Assembly (NCBI GenBank): GCA_012295275.1
Contig: CM022671.1
Span: forward strand, 3,461,565 to 3,525,564
Length of the DNA: 64,000 bases
From: Chrysomallon squamiferum
Taxonomy: Eukaryota > Mollusca > Gastropoda > Neomphalida > Peltospiridae
Reading direction: 5' to 3'
In this document: positions 47,507-60,182 of the stretch, one piece after another
Numbering within the stretch: position 1 is the stretch's first letter
How the letters are laid out: every line of letters starts with the position of its first letter
Position numbers and translations under genes: made by a program
Notes under the pieces: generated by a model
Databases searched by the model: none
Seen by the model: the letters and a program-made list of their open reading frames with translations, nothing else
What the model was told of the DNA's origin: nothing

Positions 47507-50500
47507 TTACCAGTGTGACATATGTTTGATATATTCTTTCTGTTTTTGAATCAGCATCTGATGGACCTTTTCATACTGCTGGGACATTCTTGGTAATGGT
47601 TCCTGAGGAAAGGCATAACCAGGTTGTGGAGGAATATAGTTGCACGTTATATCAGGCTGGACAGGATAAGTGGGGAAACTATTCTGAGGTGAATAATGAA
47701 ATCGACCATGACCAGGATAAGGATTTGGCAAAGGAAGACCTGGGTGAGGTGGATAATGTACCCACTGAGAACTGAGAGTGTAGGGAGAGTTTGGATCCCA
47801 CTGTTGGTAAGGATTCAGCTCTTGTTGCATGTTTTCATATGACGGGTCTCTGAAAGGAGGGACACTCTTGAAGTAGAAGAGTTCATCTTCAGCACACAGT
47901 GACTTCTCTTCAGAACTCATCACTGGATGTTCTCCATATGGATAGTGAACTTCAGAAAACTGGTTCTCACTGGATGGAAGTTTGCCTTGATTAATGAAAC
48001 TCTCTTCTTCAGGAGAAAAGTGGTCTTGATTTTCCTGACATTGATTTTCTCCAGATGAAGTCTGATCTTGAATTTCCTGAGGAGAAAACTGTTCTGAACA
48101 TTCCTGATGTGGATACTGTCCTGAATTTTCTTCATGAAGAAAATTCATCTGGATTTTGCTGAGCAGAAAGCTCATCTGCATTTTCCTGAGTAGAATACTC
48201 ACTTGAATTTTCCTGATCACTATACTGATTTGAATTCTCTTGATCAGAATACTGATCAGGGTTTTGCCCATATGGATACTGAACAGGATTTTCCCCACAC
48301 GGATAAATAATTGGATTTTCACCATATGGATAATGGACTTGTCTCCTGGTAGTATTCTGTCCAGCATCAGCTGAATGACTAATCAAGTGACTAGAAAATA
48401 TACCATTTGGACTGCCTTCAGTTCTGCTCACTGTTCCTCTACCATCATCTCCTGCCCGCATCAGCAGGTTGTCTTCATGGTAAGGATGTTTAGGATCAGT
48501 ATATGGTCCAATGGACCAAAATGTGCTGTGACTATTCTTTTGTTCCAAATCATAAGATACTTCAGACACTTGTTCACCATTACAAGATGATCCAGGTTCA
48601 TGTTTGTTCTGAAGCCTTTCTGCTTCAGCTGCATAACTATTCTTGTAGACATCTTTCTCATACAGAGAACTGAAGCTAGAACTGGAGTCTGACTCATAAC
48701 CCTCCTGACTTTCAGAGCTGTCACCAGGACAACGTTTTCCACACAGTTTTAAATTAGCAAGGTTCTGGACCATAGCGTCTGAATAAATCAAATTGTCAGT
48801 CTGTCCAGAACTTTGTTCCAAGCCAGACATAACATACTGATTGGTCTTTGAAAATGTTACAGATACAATTTTATTCTTGTCGTAACTATCTGGATTATTT
48901 TTCATGTTTTTGTCTCTTGTTTTTCCTGGTGGTTTTAACACAGATTTTAATGCTAAATCACTTGGTGGAAGTCTCTGACTTAATGACTTGTTAGGTTCTG
49001 GTTTTTCATTGAATTCTCTGTGAAATTTATTCAGATGTTGAGAAACCAAAGCATTTAAATCCTTGTCCTCTGTCTTCCCACTGTCAGTAATCTTAGTCTT
49101 TATCAAATCAATTAAAGAGATTTTCTCTTCTGGCAATTTACCTTGCTGTTTAAATCTGTCCAGGCTTTCCACTGCTGAAGTATAAGTAATGTTACAGTCA
49201 ACTCTTTCATAGCCAATACATTCTTGGTAAGAAGGGATTTTCAAGACGCAGCCTGACCTGCTACTTCTTGCAGGACTATCATGCAGCGTCTTTGGTTCTG
49301 TGTGGTCTTGATCTTTTCTCCAAACCATTTCTGCTTTCTCAACTCTCCTCCAGTTTGGATCATCACTCCTCTGTTTCTTTTTCTTGTATTTGTCTTTAGA
49401 ATTTTCAGTAGAATTATTTGTTAAATTATTACTGTCTTTATTCTCTTGATCATACAGTTCATCACTGATAAAGTCTGAATTATGCGAAATTTGGCCTTTA
49501 ACGTTAGTGTTTTGTTTCGTTCTACATTTTAGTTTCCAATTTTCAGGAACTGAGACATCAACTCTAATTCTATTCTGTTCACTGTTACTTTTTTCTCCTG
49601 ATACAAAAAGCTGATCAAAACTGTCATATCCATCACTTTTTACATAATTCTGATCCTCATCCTCAGTTTTTCTTCCATTCAACACATTTTTCTTCAGTTT
49701 GTTTCTTCTTGATAAAGATACATCACTAGAATCATTTCTGCTGCCAACAAACAGTTCATCATCATCTTGAACTTTGTGATTAATATTTGTTTTATTTTGT
49801 TTCAGTTTTGCCCCAGCAGGCACCAGAGCACTCCGTAATGCAGTGTCAGAATGAGCTGACTTGCTGTAATTTTCATTTAGTTGGACATCATGACCCCCAG
49901 ATTTATCTTTGGTTTCAGATGACTGGACATCAGCATGAACAAAAATTTTAAAAGCTTTGTCTAAATGGACATTAGAATTAAGAGATAAATGAAATGTTTT
50001 ATCTACCAGGACAGTAGGAGTAACAGAATCATCTCTGTTGTTTATAGGCACATTATCATTTGCGTTAAAATAGGCATCATATAACTGATCAGGTTCTAAT
50101 TTATCACACACAGTGGCAGGCATGTCCAGTTGATTTGGATTGGGAGTCGAATCATTTGAGGGTAAGTGTATCAAAACCTCACTTTCTTGGGCACTGGAAC
50201 GGTCAACTTCCTCATTGTCAACTAAAATCTGATCTTCACATTTATGGGTTTCACTTTGACTTAAATCAGGTCTTGTTATTATCTGTTCTGTAATTACAAC
50301 ATCTTTGGGTTTGTACGGTAAATTTATCTTCACTAAGTCAACAGGGACAGGATCTGAAATACAAAAAGCACACTACAGTTAGATGAAAGTAACAAGTGCT
50401 GTTGTCAACATTTTATGGTCAACATTTTTTGGTCAACATTCTAAAAAGAAATCTTAATGCATTTAATTCCTTCTGAAGAACTCATAACTTTGATCTGCTT

Positions 50501-53500
50501 CTACTAAAATTCAGTGTTTGTTGTACCAAGAATCAGTGTATTTTCAACCAATTAATCAACAATTTGAAATATGCTCACCTGAAGAGAACCTCGATTGCTT
50601 GCTGAGGATAGTATTAAGGTGTGTGCAAGTATCAAGATTTCATCCAAGCATTTTAAGGTTATAGGTTTGCCTACAGAGCAGCACTAACTGGTGATTTATT
50701 ATAAGTAATTATCTGACATCCTGACTATTTTTCTAACAGTATTGTGAGTATTGTAATTTTTTACCTGGTAATGGGTAAATCCAAGTGTTGCATTTGTATT
50801 CCAAGATTTTCAAGAGCTTTTCTTCCTCTCCATTGCTCACTAAAGTAATTGCTGCTCCAAATGAACCTAAAATAAAAATAGTATTTTATATTCAGATAAA
50901 ATTCTTTTAAAAAGTACAGGTGAATAGGCCATCAGTTAATTTCATGCACAAACACACACACACACATTTGGGTAAAAAAATGGCTGCACCATGAATTTAT
51001 TATTTTACTTAAAATAAAAAATTTAAAACAAATTGGGATATATACAAAATTTATGAAGTTATTGTATCATCAGTATAGTTACAAAGAAAAATCAAATAAA
51101 TAAACAAAATAAGTTTGGCAAAATAAGTTTAGCAAAATAAGTTAATGCAAACAAATAAAACAATCAGATGCTTAAAAAATTATGTAGTTTATTTGTATAA
51201 TTTAATGAAAGTGAACTCACCAAATCTGCCTGCTCTTCCAATCCTGTGTAAGTAAGTTTCATGATCTTTTGGAACATCAAGATTTATAATAAGATTCACT
51301 TTCTCAGCATCAATTCCTCTTGCAGTCTACAAGGAGAAACATTACGCTCTCTCATCATACCATCAATCTGTAATTATCTAAAGTTTTATTGTCTGTCATT
51401 CCTAAAATTCTGAGATTTTTAATCAGATTAAATATTTCTAACATTTCTGAATTTCTGAATAAATATATTTCTGATTTTCTAAATTTGTTATTCATTTTAT
51501 CAATATCTGTGTATGTATGTATCTAATATATGTGTAAACAATATTATAAATATTCCTTACAAGGTCAGTGGTTATCAGAACTCGACATTTGTAAGTCTTC
51601 AGTTTGGCCATTGCCTCATTTCTGTCTCTCTGGTCAAGGAAACCAGCAATACAAGCAGTCGGCCATCCCTGACTTAGCAGTTCATCAGACAGATTGTTTG
51701 CTCTGCAATAAGACTCAATAGTTTTAAAAACCTTCTTACATCTTCTGACACTTTCTGTAATTAAAAATATGTGTGTCTATCAAGATTTTAAATCTATTAT
51801 TATTTTATCTTACTGGCAGCATATATTAATGTTTTTATCCATAGTTCATATCTAGAACCAAATAAAATAACTGTACAGAAATTATACAATTATATTTTTG
51901 TCTGTAAGAAAGAAAGAAGACTAAATCACCTATTTTGTAGGTTAGAAAACACCAGACATTGCTGAAAACTGATATTAGACAGCAACTCCATCACTGCTTT
52001 TGTTTTGTTATCAAACTGCTGTTTTGCCATAGAATGGAAATCTACCATTTTGTAGTACTGCTTAATACCTAGAAGATACAATAAATTAAAATTAAAATTA
52101 AAAAAATATATATATATATAGACATTTACTTTAATTTTTGTTTATTCTGCAATGTTTTCAGCAATTATGATATATTTAGTTACATGTAGTTAGCCTTTAA
52201 TAAAAATTTAATGAAATATTCTTTTAAAATCTAGATATTTAAAGTGTCTGGACACTTACTACTTATTAATTACAAATACATGGCTCTCTCTATATATATA
52301 CATAAATTATGTCAAGATATGTAATTTTGCAAGAGTCAGTATAGGACCACTTATTCACTATTTGACACTTGAGACCCCATCAATTAGAACTCATAAATTT
52401 AATTTACAGAAGATGTATTTACCCAACAGTGCAGGATCAGATTTACTTAATCTTATAAATGTTGGGTTTCTCATGTACTGGGTAAGATGCTGAGCTAGAT
52501 ATTCAGGATATGTGGCAGATAGAGCCAGCATTTGTTTGTTTTCAGGCAAAGCAGAATATATCCAGCTGAAACAACACAAATATTTTATTTTATACTCTGA
52601 CATTTCAAGTATTTTTTCTACGTTATTTATGATGATTATCACCCAACAGTTATAATAATCTGTGTTCTGCAATCAGTGGATTTTATATTCAATAACCTGA
52701 GTGTTTCTGATATGTTTACCTTTCTTTATTAAACAAAATAATTTAAATTATATTTATTTAATTTATAAAACTTACGTGGGAGTTTGAATGAATGAATTAT
52801 ATCATTATATTCCATATGTATAAATAACAAGAAAATTAATGAGACCTGGAATTAAAAATGTTCAGACAATCGTATAAAATGTATCACAAATAATATAAAT
52901 AGATAATCTAAATTTCTTTTTTTTTTTGCATACATCTAAGTAAAGCATTTACTTGATCTGCTCTTGAAAACTCTCCTCCAGTAGTTTGTCAGCTTCATCG
53001 AGGATAAACAGTCTAATACTTGTAGTCTTCAAGATGCCATCTTCTATTAACTGTTTAATTCTTCCTAGAAATCAAAGATGAAACAGCAAAAAATGAAACT
53101 AAAATAAGTGAAATAACAGTATAAGATTTAAATATAGACATACTCACAGCCATGTATTAATATATATATATATATTAACTGAAGTAACAATGAAACACAT
53201 GCTTAAAGGCTGTGATGTGTATTTACATGTCTAAGGGTAGGTCCACATAAATGATCCTAGTTTCCAATTATATATATATGCTGTGGGTTCCTCTTCTATT
53301 ATCTGTATTGTAACAGAAGAAAAAGTATTCTTCTAGTAATATAAAGGTTCTAATTTAAGGAAAATAAAAGGAAAGAAGTGATTAAGATGCAGTGTTACTT
53401 TAATATTAATAATATAATAAAAAGCAAATATATTAAATATTTACATAAATAAATTATCAAACTGACACCAGTCGTATTTACCTGGAGTTCCAACAGCAAT

Positions 53501-54939
53501 GTGACAGACTTTTGCTTTCTTTTTATCTGCAGACAGAGGCATTCCTCCAATAAATAACTGACATCGGAGAGATGGAATTGAGGCACCAATTTTGCTGATT
53601 ACATCCCAAACCTGATCTGCAATTTCTCTAGTTGGTGCTAAAACCAACACCTTTGAAATAGAAACAATGTGTATTTAAAAACAATAACAATGCTGATAAA
53701 AATAAACTGAAATTTTAAAAAAGAATCAGTTTATTATAAATAACTGCATACAAATCAGATGACAATTTTTATCTATTCCTTTTGAGTGCTAATGTAAGAT
53801 AATAAATCTTATGACACACACAGTATGTAATGTCTTCACCTGTTTGCATATTTGTCAATGGCCAGAAATAATAAAACAACTGAAAACAGTAGCAAATAAG
53901 ATTAAAATGTTAATTTTACTCTTTCTTTTTTCAGTGAAATATATCAATTTGCAGACTAAGGTCGAATAAAATTAATGCAATAACTTTTTTGATTGTTACA
54001 AGGTTATGTGCGATTTTTATTCAGACTGTTTCAAGAGTAATAGTATAAATATTAATAATCATCTACATGTCTGCTAGATAAATCATATTAAATGTTTTGT
54101 AAAGTGCCTTTTGAAATGTATTTACCTGAACTGCTGAGCTGTCTAATAACAAGGATTCCAGTGCAATTACAGCAAAAACACAAGTCTTCCCTGTCCCAGA
54201 TTTGGCCTGCACAACTAGATCTTAATGTTTAGTGAAAAATAAATTTAGTTTTTTCATCCATAATTATTTTACAATATACGTTCATAATTATATGTAATTA
54301 GATTTATTATTTTTAAAAAGGAAATTACAGGCAGTAAATGGATAAACAGATACAAGTATAATTATTATATTTAATTATTTGTATCTTTTTCTAATCAACA
54401 TGTCCAAATGATTAAAAAAAATAGATATCTAGCTAATGTTTAAAAAATTACCCTCCTTGGTAATTCTATAATTTACGCCATTCATAATTGTGTTGAATTT
54501 TTTTTTTTTTTTTTTTTTTTTAAGTTTCCGCCGTTCATAAAATTTGAAATTTAAAAAGAATATAAAAATTTACCTCTTTCTTTATTAAATAACTGAAAAG
54601 TCACGGTTATGATAAATCATGATAATGGTCATCGTATTTTAGCCATCCATCATGTAAAAAACAAACATTGTTTTCATTGTCAATTACGATTTCTTAGCTT
54701 TAGTTCTTCTTTTGATGATTTATAATTTAAAATTTTCAATTATAATCAGTTAACTTACCAAGGCCACATCTTCCAAGTGGTATAGCTTTTAACTGTATAG
54801 GTGACGGTTTTCGAAATCCAGCGTTTTTAAGCCCTTTAAGAACGTAATCTGTCAATAACAATCCATCAAAATCAACATTTTCAGCTATTAATACATCAGA
54901 AGTTCTATGAGCTTCTATTACTTTATGTGCTATCGACAT
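47507..54939 (-). CDS. DDX20: DEAD-box RNA helicase DDX20 / Gemin3, with an apparent frameshift in the last exon
   Basis: DDX20 (Gemin3) is the helicase of the SMN complex, which assembles Sm cores on snRNAs. Exons: 54759-54939, 54126-54220, 53482-53650, 52953-53064, 52423-52565, 51930-52068, 51561-51702, 51221-51326, 50765-50866 and 47507-50353. All junctions keep phase. Helicase motifs: Q motif GFRKPSPIQ (about 41-49), I AKSGTGKT (66-73), Ia PTRE (98-101), GTPG near 146, II DEAD (171-174), III SAT (202-204), V TARGID (328-333), [10 protein letters not shown] (354-361). The last exon encodes a long, low-complexity acidic/Asn/Ser tail. It contains nine-residue repeats at 48047-48317, where one extra T at about 48137 ends the frame at a TGA (48132-48134); the next frame then stays open to 47507 and continues the repeats. 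Corrected length is about 1,344 residues, longer than the human protein (about 820). Confidence 0.93.
48047..48317 (-). repeat. Coding tandem repeat, 27 bp / nine residues, ~10 units
   Basis: Inside the DDX20 last exon, units read [60 protein letters not shown](T)[21 protein letters not shown] and IQDQTSSGE. The seventh unit is 28 bp instead of 27, and this is where the frame changes. Confidence 0.9.
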
Positions 54940-55270
54940 GCTAGGGAGAATTAGTTTATATATGTCATATTAATAAAAAAAATTAGAACATCAGTTTTGT
55001 TTTTCTCGCCATTTTGAATCGCGTGCCAAAACTTAGTTGCAAGATTGAAAATCATTGGATAATGCATATTCTTTATCCAATCACGATAGTTGTTTGAAAG
55101 ACGTTCTTTATTTTTCGAAAATTAGAAATGATTGGTGAATGTTCCTGAAATTGGTCCAATTAAGGTAAGCTTTGCAATTGTAGAAGCAGGCTGCGGTAGA
55201 GGGCGTTGCCTCTGTGCTAATGAACATTCACTTCCGCGTTTGTGAACTGAGAAGTAACAACACGTGAAAA
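54940..55270. promoter_or_regulatory. Bidirectional promoter DDX20 / twinfilin with five CCAAT boxes
   Basis: Only 331 bp separate the two divergent start codons. ATTGG or CCAAT pentamers lie at 55054-55058, 55077-55081, 55131-55135, 55150-55154 and 55156-55160. An ETS-like ACTTCCG lies at 55230-55236. NF-Y (CCAAT) and ETS sites without a TATA box are typical of bidirectional housekeeping promoters. This is from base composition and motifs only. Confidence 0.6.
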
Positions 55271-58200
55271 ATGTCTCATCAAACAGGAATAACTGGTAGA
55301 TATGTTGTTTTTTTAACTTGATTAACATACATTTTCACGTAGAAATCGCGATTGCATTTCTTGCATCAGATATTCATTATTTTACTTCTAACAACTAATA
55401 AACAGCAATGAACTTGAATGGTAAAGTTAAGATCTTTTAATACTTTCCTTATTACGGTTCCCATAACTAAAGTACCACATAGTATGCATGCATTTCCTTA
55501 TACATTTTTTAAAGAACGATTTACATTCCATTCCGTTAGTATTTGCACAAATGGTTACTTCTTTGAACTGTTGCACAAACAAACTTAACAAGTTCAACTT
55601 CAGGTGCACATTTTAACTTTAAGAGTAGTTTTAAAATATTTTCATTTCATGCTTCTAACTAATTTTTCTGTCTTCACATGTTTGTAGATTGTTGATGAAA
55701 TAAAGAGTAAAAAAAAGTATTATAGGTCACTAGTAGTAGTAATGGTGCATCAGTTTTCTCTCATGCATCTTTTCTCATTCCCATATGATTAACCCTTTGA
55801 ATGACAGGAGTAGGCTTCTGTTTTCATGTCTTTGTGTATAAGTGTATCGATGACAATATGTGTTTAAGATATACTTCACAAATTAAATATTTAAAATGAT
55901 AATAATAAATCAGTAGTACTGAAAAACTGTTTTTATCTTTGTAATTAATTTATTAATTGTGACTGGTTTGTTTCAGCATCTGATGATCTCAAAAGTTTCT
56001 TTGCTCGGAGTAAGGATGGAAGTGTTCGGATGATGAAGATCGTTATTAAAAATGGTAATATTTGAAAATGTAAATATTCCCATAATTATGTCATTTCAGA
56101 TGTGTGTAAATTTAAAATTACATAATAATCTATAAGATTACGCTATCTAGTGACAGCTGTATGTTTAGTTGTTTTTTGTTTGTCCATTTGTTGTTTTATT
56201 TTGGTTGTCTTTTTGGATGTTTTTATTTATGTTTTTTTTTCTTTTTTTTTTTTCTTTCTCCCCAGACATTTAGTTGTACAACAAAATATTTTTACAGCTA
56301 AGTTCATTTAATATTAAAACTAGCTATGGTATTCTTAATGAAGTATGCCATCCTATCCTGTGAGGATGAGAAAATGTTTTAATATTTTATACAATTATTT
56401 TCTCTTTGTAGAAGAGTTAGTTCTTGAATGCAGTGAGCCCCCTGTAAGCAGCTGGGAGAAAGATATCCTTTTTTAAACCCCACCCTATAAGAACCCCATC
56501 CCACATACACTTTAAAACAACACTGAAATGTACTTCAACTGAGTCTCACTGTACCACCCACAATATATTCAGATTATTCTTACATTCAGCAAATACATTC
56601 AATGACAACTACATAAAGAACTATTTTTTATAAATTTTTGAAAAATGAAAAAAAAAACGTTTTCTGTCATTCACATCTGTTGTACCACATTAAAATTATT
56701 CTACTGTATCATACATTTTATTTTTAAAATTTATTATTTCATAAAATTTATGCAGATTTTTTTTGTAGAGGATTTTCTGCTAACTGCACAGTTGAAAATA
56801 GTTCTTATCAGGGCAGATATATTATTTATAAATTGATTTTCACAGAAACTTGGATAAATTTGTTAGTGGTGAATAATTTAACATTGTTATTGGTGACAGC
56901 TGTATTTAACCACTTTTAGAATGTATAATGTTTGCTGTTACTGACATACCATTATTATTATTATTTAATATTGGGATAGCAATCTTAAAAAAAAAATAGC
57001 TTCACGATGGGTATATATAATTCCTGAAATGGATCATTTCAGAGTATAAAGTAAAAATCAAAACTGAATATTGCTTGTATAAGATAGGGAAAACAATACT
57101 GATCACAATTTCCCAGTGATCTGTTTTCAAGTTAGCTGTTGATTTTAGTAAATTCCACTGTAACATATTTGGATTATATAGCTTAGCAGACAGTTTAAAC
57201 AAAAAATCAAATAACAATTATGATTCTAAACTGAAATCCAAAATATTAATTTATTTCAACATTTCATTATTATTTTCATTTGCTTATACGTGTACAACAG
57301 GCGTCAATTATAGAATATTAATTTCAGGATTTTTTCACTACATTTTCCAGTTAAAATTACGAAAATTAGTTTAAATGTAACATCTTTCTGTTGTAAAAGA
57401 TTTAATTTATTTCAGGATTTTATACATTTGCTTGTGTATTAGGGTTACTGTTTGTTTTGCTTAACTTGCTCACATTATGACAAACTGATTTTGAAACAAC
57501 TGGAAGACAAACAGCCATGTTACATCCTCTACAGAATGGATGAACACACTCCACAGGGATATGAATGGATCTATCTGGCTTGGTCTCCTGACTTTTCACC
57601 TGTAAGTCTTACCTGTAATTAGTTTTCAGTGATATTGTTGTTAAATTACCTTCATCATCTGTAAGTAAATTGTTGATACAATTTCTCTAAGATGTGTCTT
57701 ATCTGTGTATATTTGCCACTTAAATATATTTTAATACCCTTATTTATTGATTCTTAATTAGTGATTTGGCCATTTGCACGAATTAGAGCCCAGAAGGTCA
57801 TGAGTTACAAATTTAAGTGCCTCACATATGCAAAAAAAATAATAATATTAAATAAGTAACTAACTAATTCTGGGTAAGAATAATGCAAATTTATTTACTT
57901 AAATTATTAACACAGACAGCTGTAAACAAGATTATGGTCCAACATGCCACAAACTAAGCTGTAATTCTTACAAAAAAAAAAAAACCTTCAAGTAAAATCT
58001 GAGAATAAATAGTGCAATGATTTGGGACAGAAATCCTTTAAAGTCCAATTCTGATTACATATTTTATTTCTTGTTTTGTTTTTTAAAGGTTAAACAGAAA
58101 ATGTTGTATGCTGCTACAAGGGCCACACTTAAGAAGGAATTTGGAGGAGGTCAGATCAAACAAGAACTGCATGGTACAGTAAAGGTAAAAAAAAAAAAAG

Positions 58201-60120
58201 ACAGCTTCCTCTCTACTCCTTTCTATTCATTATTTTTTTTATCAATATCTGAATCATAAAACATTATTTTAACTCATGTATAATTATTCTTAAATAACCA
58301 TGTTTTGATGCTAACAAGAGTGGTCTGTACTGTTTCTCAGAATAAAAATTAATACCAAACATATACTTTCATTTTCATATTTTTAATATCCATAAATTAT
58401 TATTATATTGCTCTGTGTTTAGCTAAAAGAATAAATGGATGTTTAATGATATCCAATGTTTAAAAGTAAGTTATTTATGTCAGGCTAGTACTAGATAATT
58501 ATAAGGCAAAGCCTGTTAAGAAATTTTAGATTACTGAGAAAGTAAAACTGTGTTTTCTGTTGTACACCTTAATAATTTGTATGTTCAAAGCATAAAAATA
58601 TTCGTTTTTGATTTTATTGTATATATAGCAGTAATTTATTATTTACATACCTGATTCTAATTTGGTGAGGAATAATACCCATTTTCTAAATGGTCTCTGT
58701 TATTCTCTTCTAGGATGACATCAGCTTCAAAGGTTACCTCAAACACATCGAGTCTCAGAATGCCCCAGCTCCTCTCACTAATCAAGAAGAAGAACTTGAC
58801 ATTATAAAGAAAACAGAGGTAGTTGTCTAGAAAATCATTTCATTGTTTTTATGTTTTAAATACGTAAATACATGTACTTATATATTATTTCATTATTTTG
58901 TTTTTTACATGTTTATGCTATCTGCCAAATAATTTCATCTATAATTTTATATTTTACACATTTTCACAGAAATAGTAAATCATTTCTTTACTTATTTCTT
59001 ATGCTATTGTGTTTATAAAGTTATAAATTACAAGAAAATCATGTCATTAGAAAATCATGTCAGTTTTATCTGTTTACATAGAGATAAAGATATAGAAAAT
59101 GCTTTTGTAAGATATTTTTTAAGTTATCTGATTATGGGGAAATAATGTCAACATTGTTCATTCGTTTCTTTTGGGTATTATATTAGTTTTGTTTTTTCAT
59201 TAAGAATAACAGAAACAGCCCTAATTACTTTATAAATTTAAACCAGGGCAAACAATTTAGCCTAGGGCTTCTTGGTTTCACACTTTCTTGGGGAATGGTG
59301 GGTTACAAGATCTGCTCTTCTTAGTGTATCAAATAGTCTGTATCCCTTGGTTATAGTATGTGCTTTCCCATCTATAGTAAGGTAGACATAAAATATTATT
59401 TACATTTGAATGCTTGATGACAATCCTATATGATTGTAAGATGCATTTTTTTTTTACAATTATCATGGGATGAATAGCTACTTTAAAAAAAAAAAAAAAT
59501 TATTGTTTCTTTAATAATAATTTTAAATATGAAAACTTCATTCTTTTTTCTTTTCCTTTTGTTATTTATTCGTATTTTTTAATAATAAAGATATCTAGCT
59601 AAGGATGGGTTATTTACAGTTTTTATGTTTTGTTTATCAGGAAGCTATGTTGCGGGATTTGGTAAAAAGCCTTAGCTCTATGCATCGTGGTGTGTGTTGT
59701 TCTATGTACGAGACTTGAAACACATTTTACTGTTGTGTTCAGATATTTAGTGTAGTAGGTGATCTTGAGACTCCCAACATCACCTCTCAACAGAAAACAT
59801 TTCTTTATTGTTGTGTGTTTATAACTAGCAGTATGGAAGTTTAGCATATGTGTGGCCGTTGTTCAACTCACTGAAAAATCTAAAGATTTGTTTCGACTGT
59901 TAATATGTTTTAACTTACAAAAATGCTTTTAATTTTGCTTATTAAACGTGTATTTCTTTTTTATCATTAAAAAATATAAAACTTATAAAATTATATTAAT
60001 ATTTTTATAACAGATCGATAGAATAATTATGTATAGAGTATCTGATTATTATATAAATATATTCAGATGAATACATATGACGTATATTTCATGCAGAAAG
60101 GTCATATTTTTTAAAGTCTG

Positions 60121-60182
<62 letters not shown>

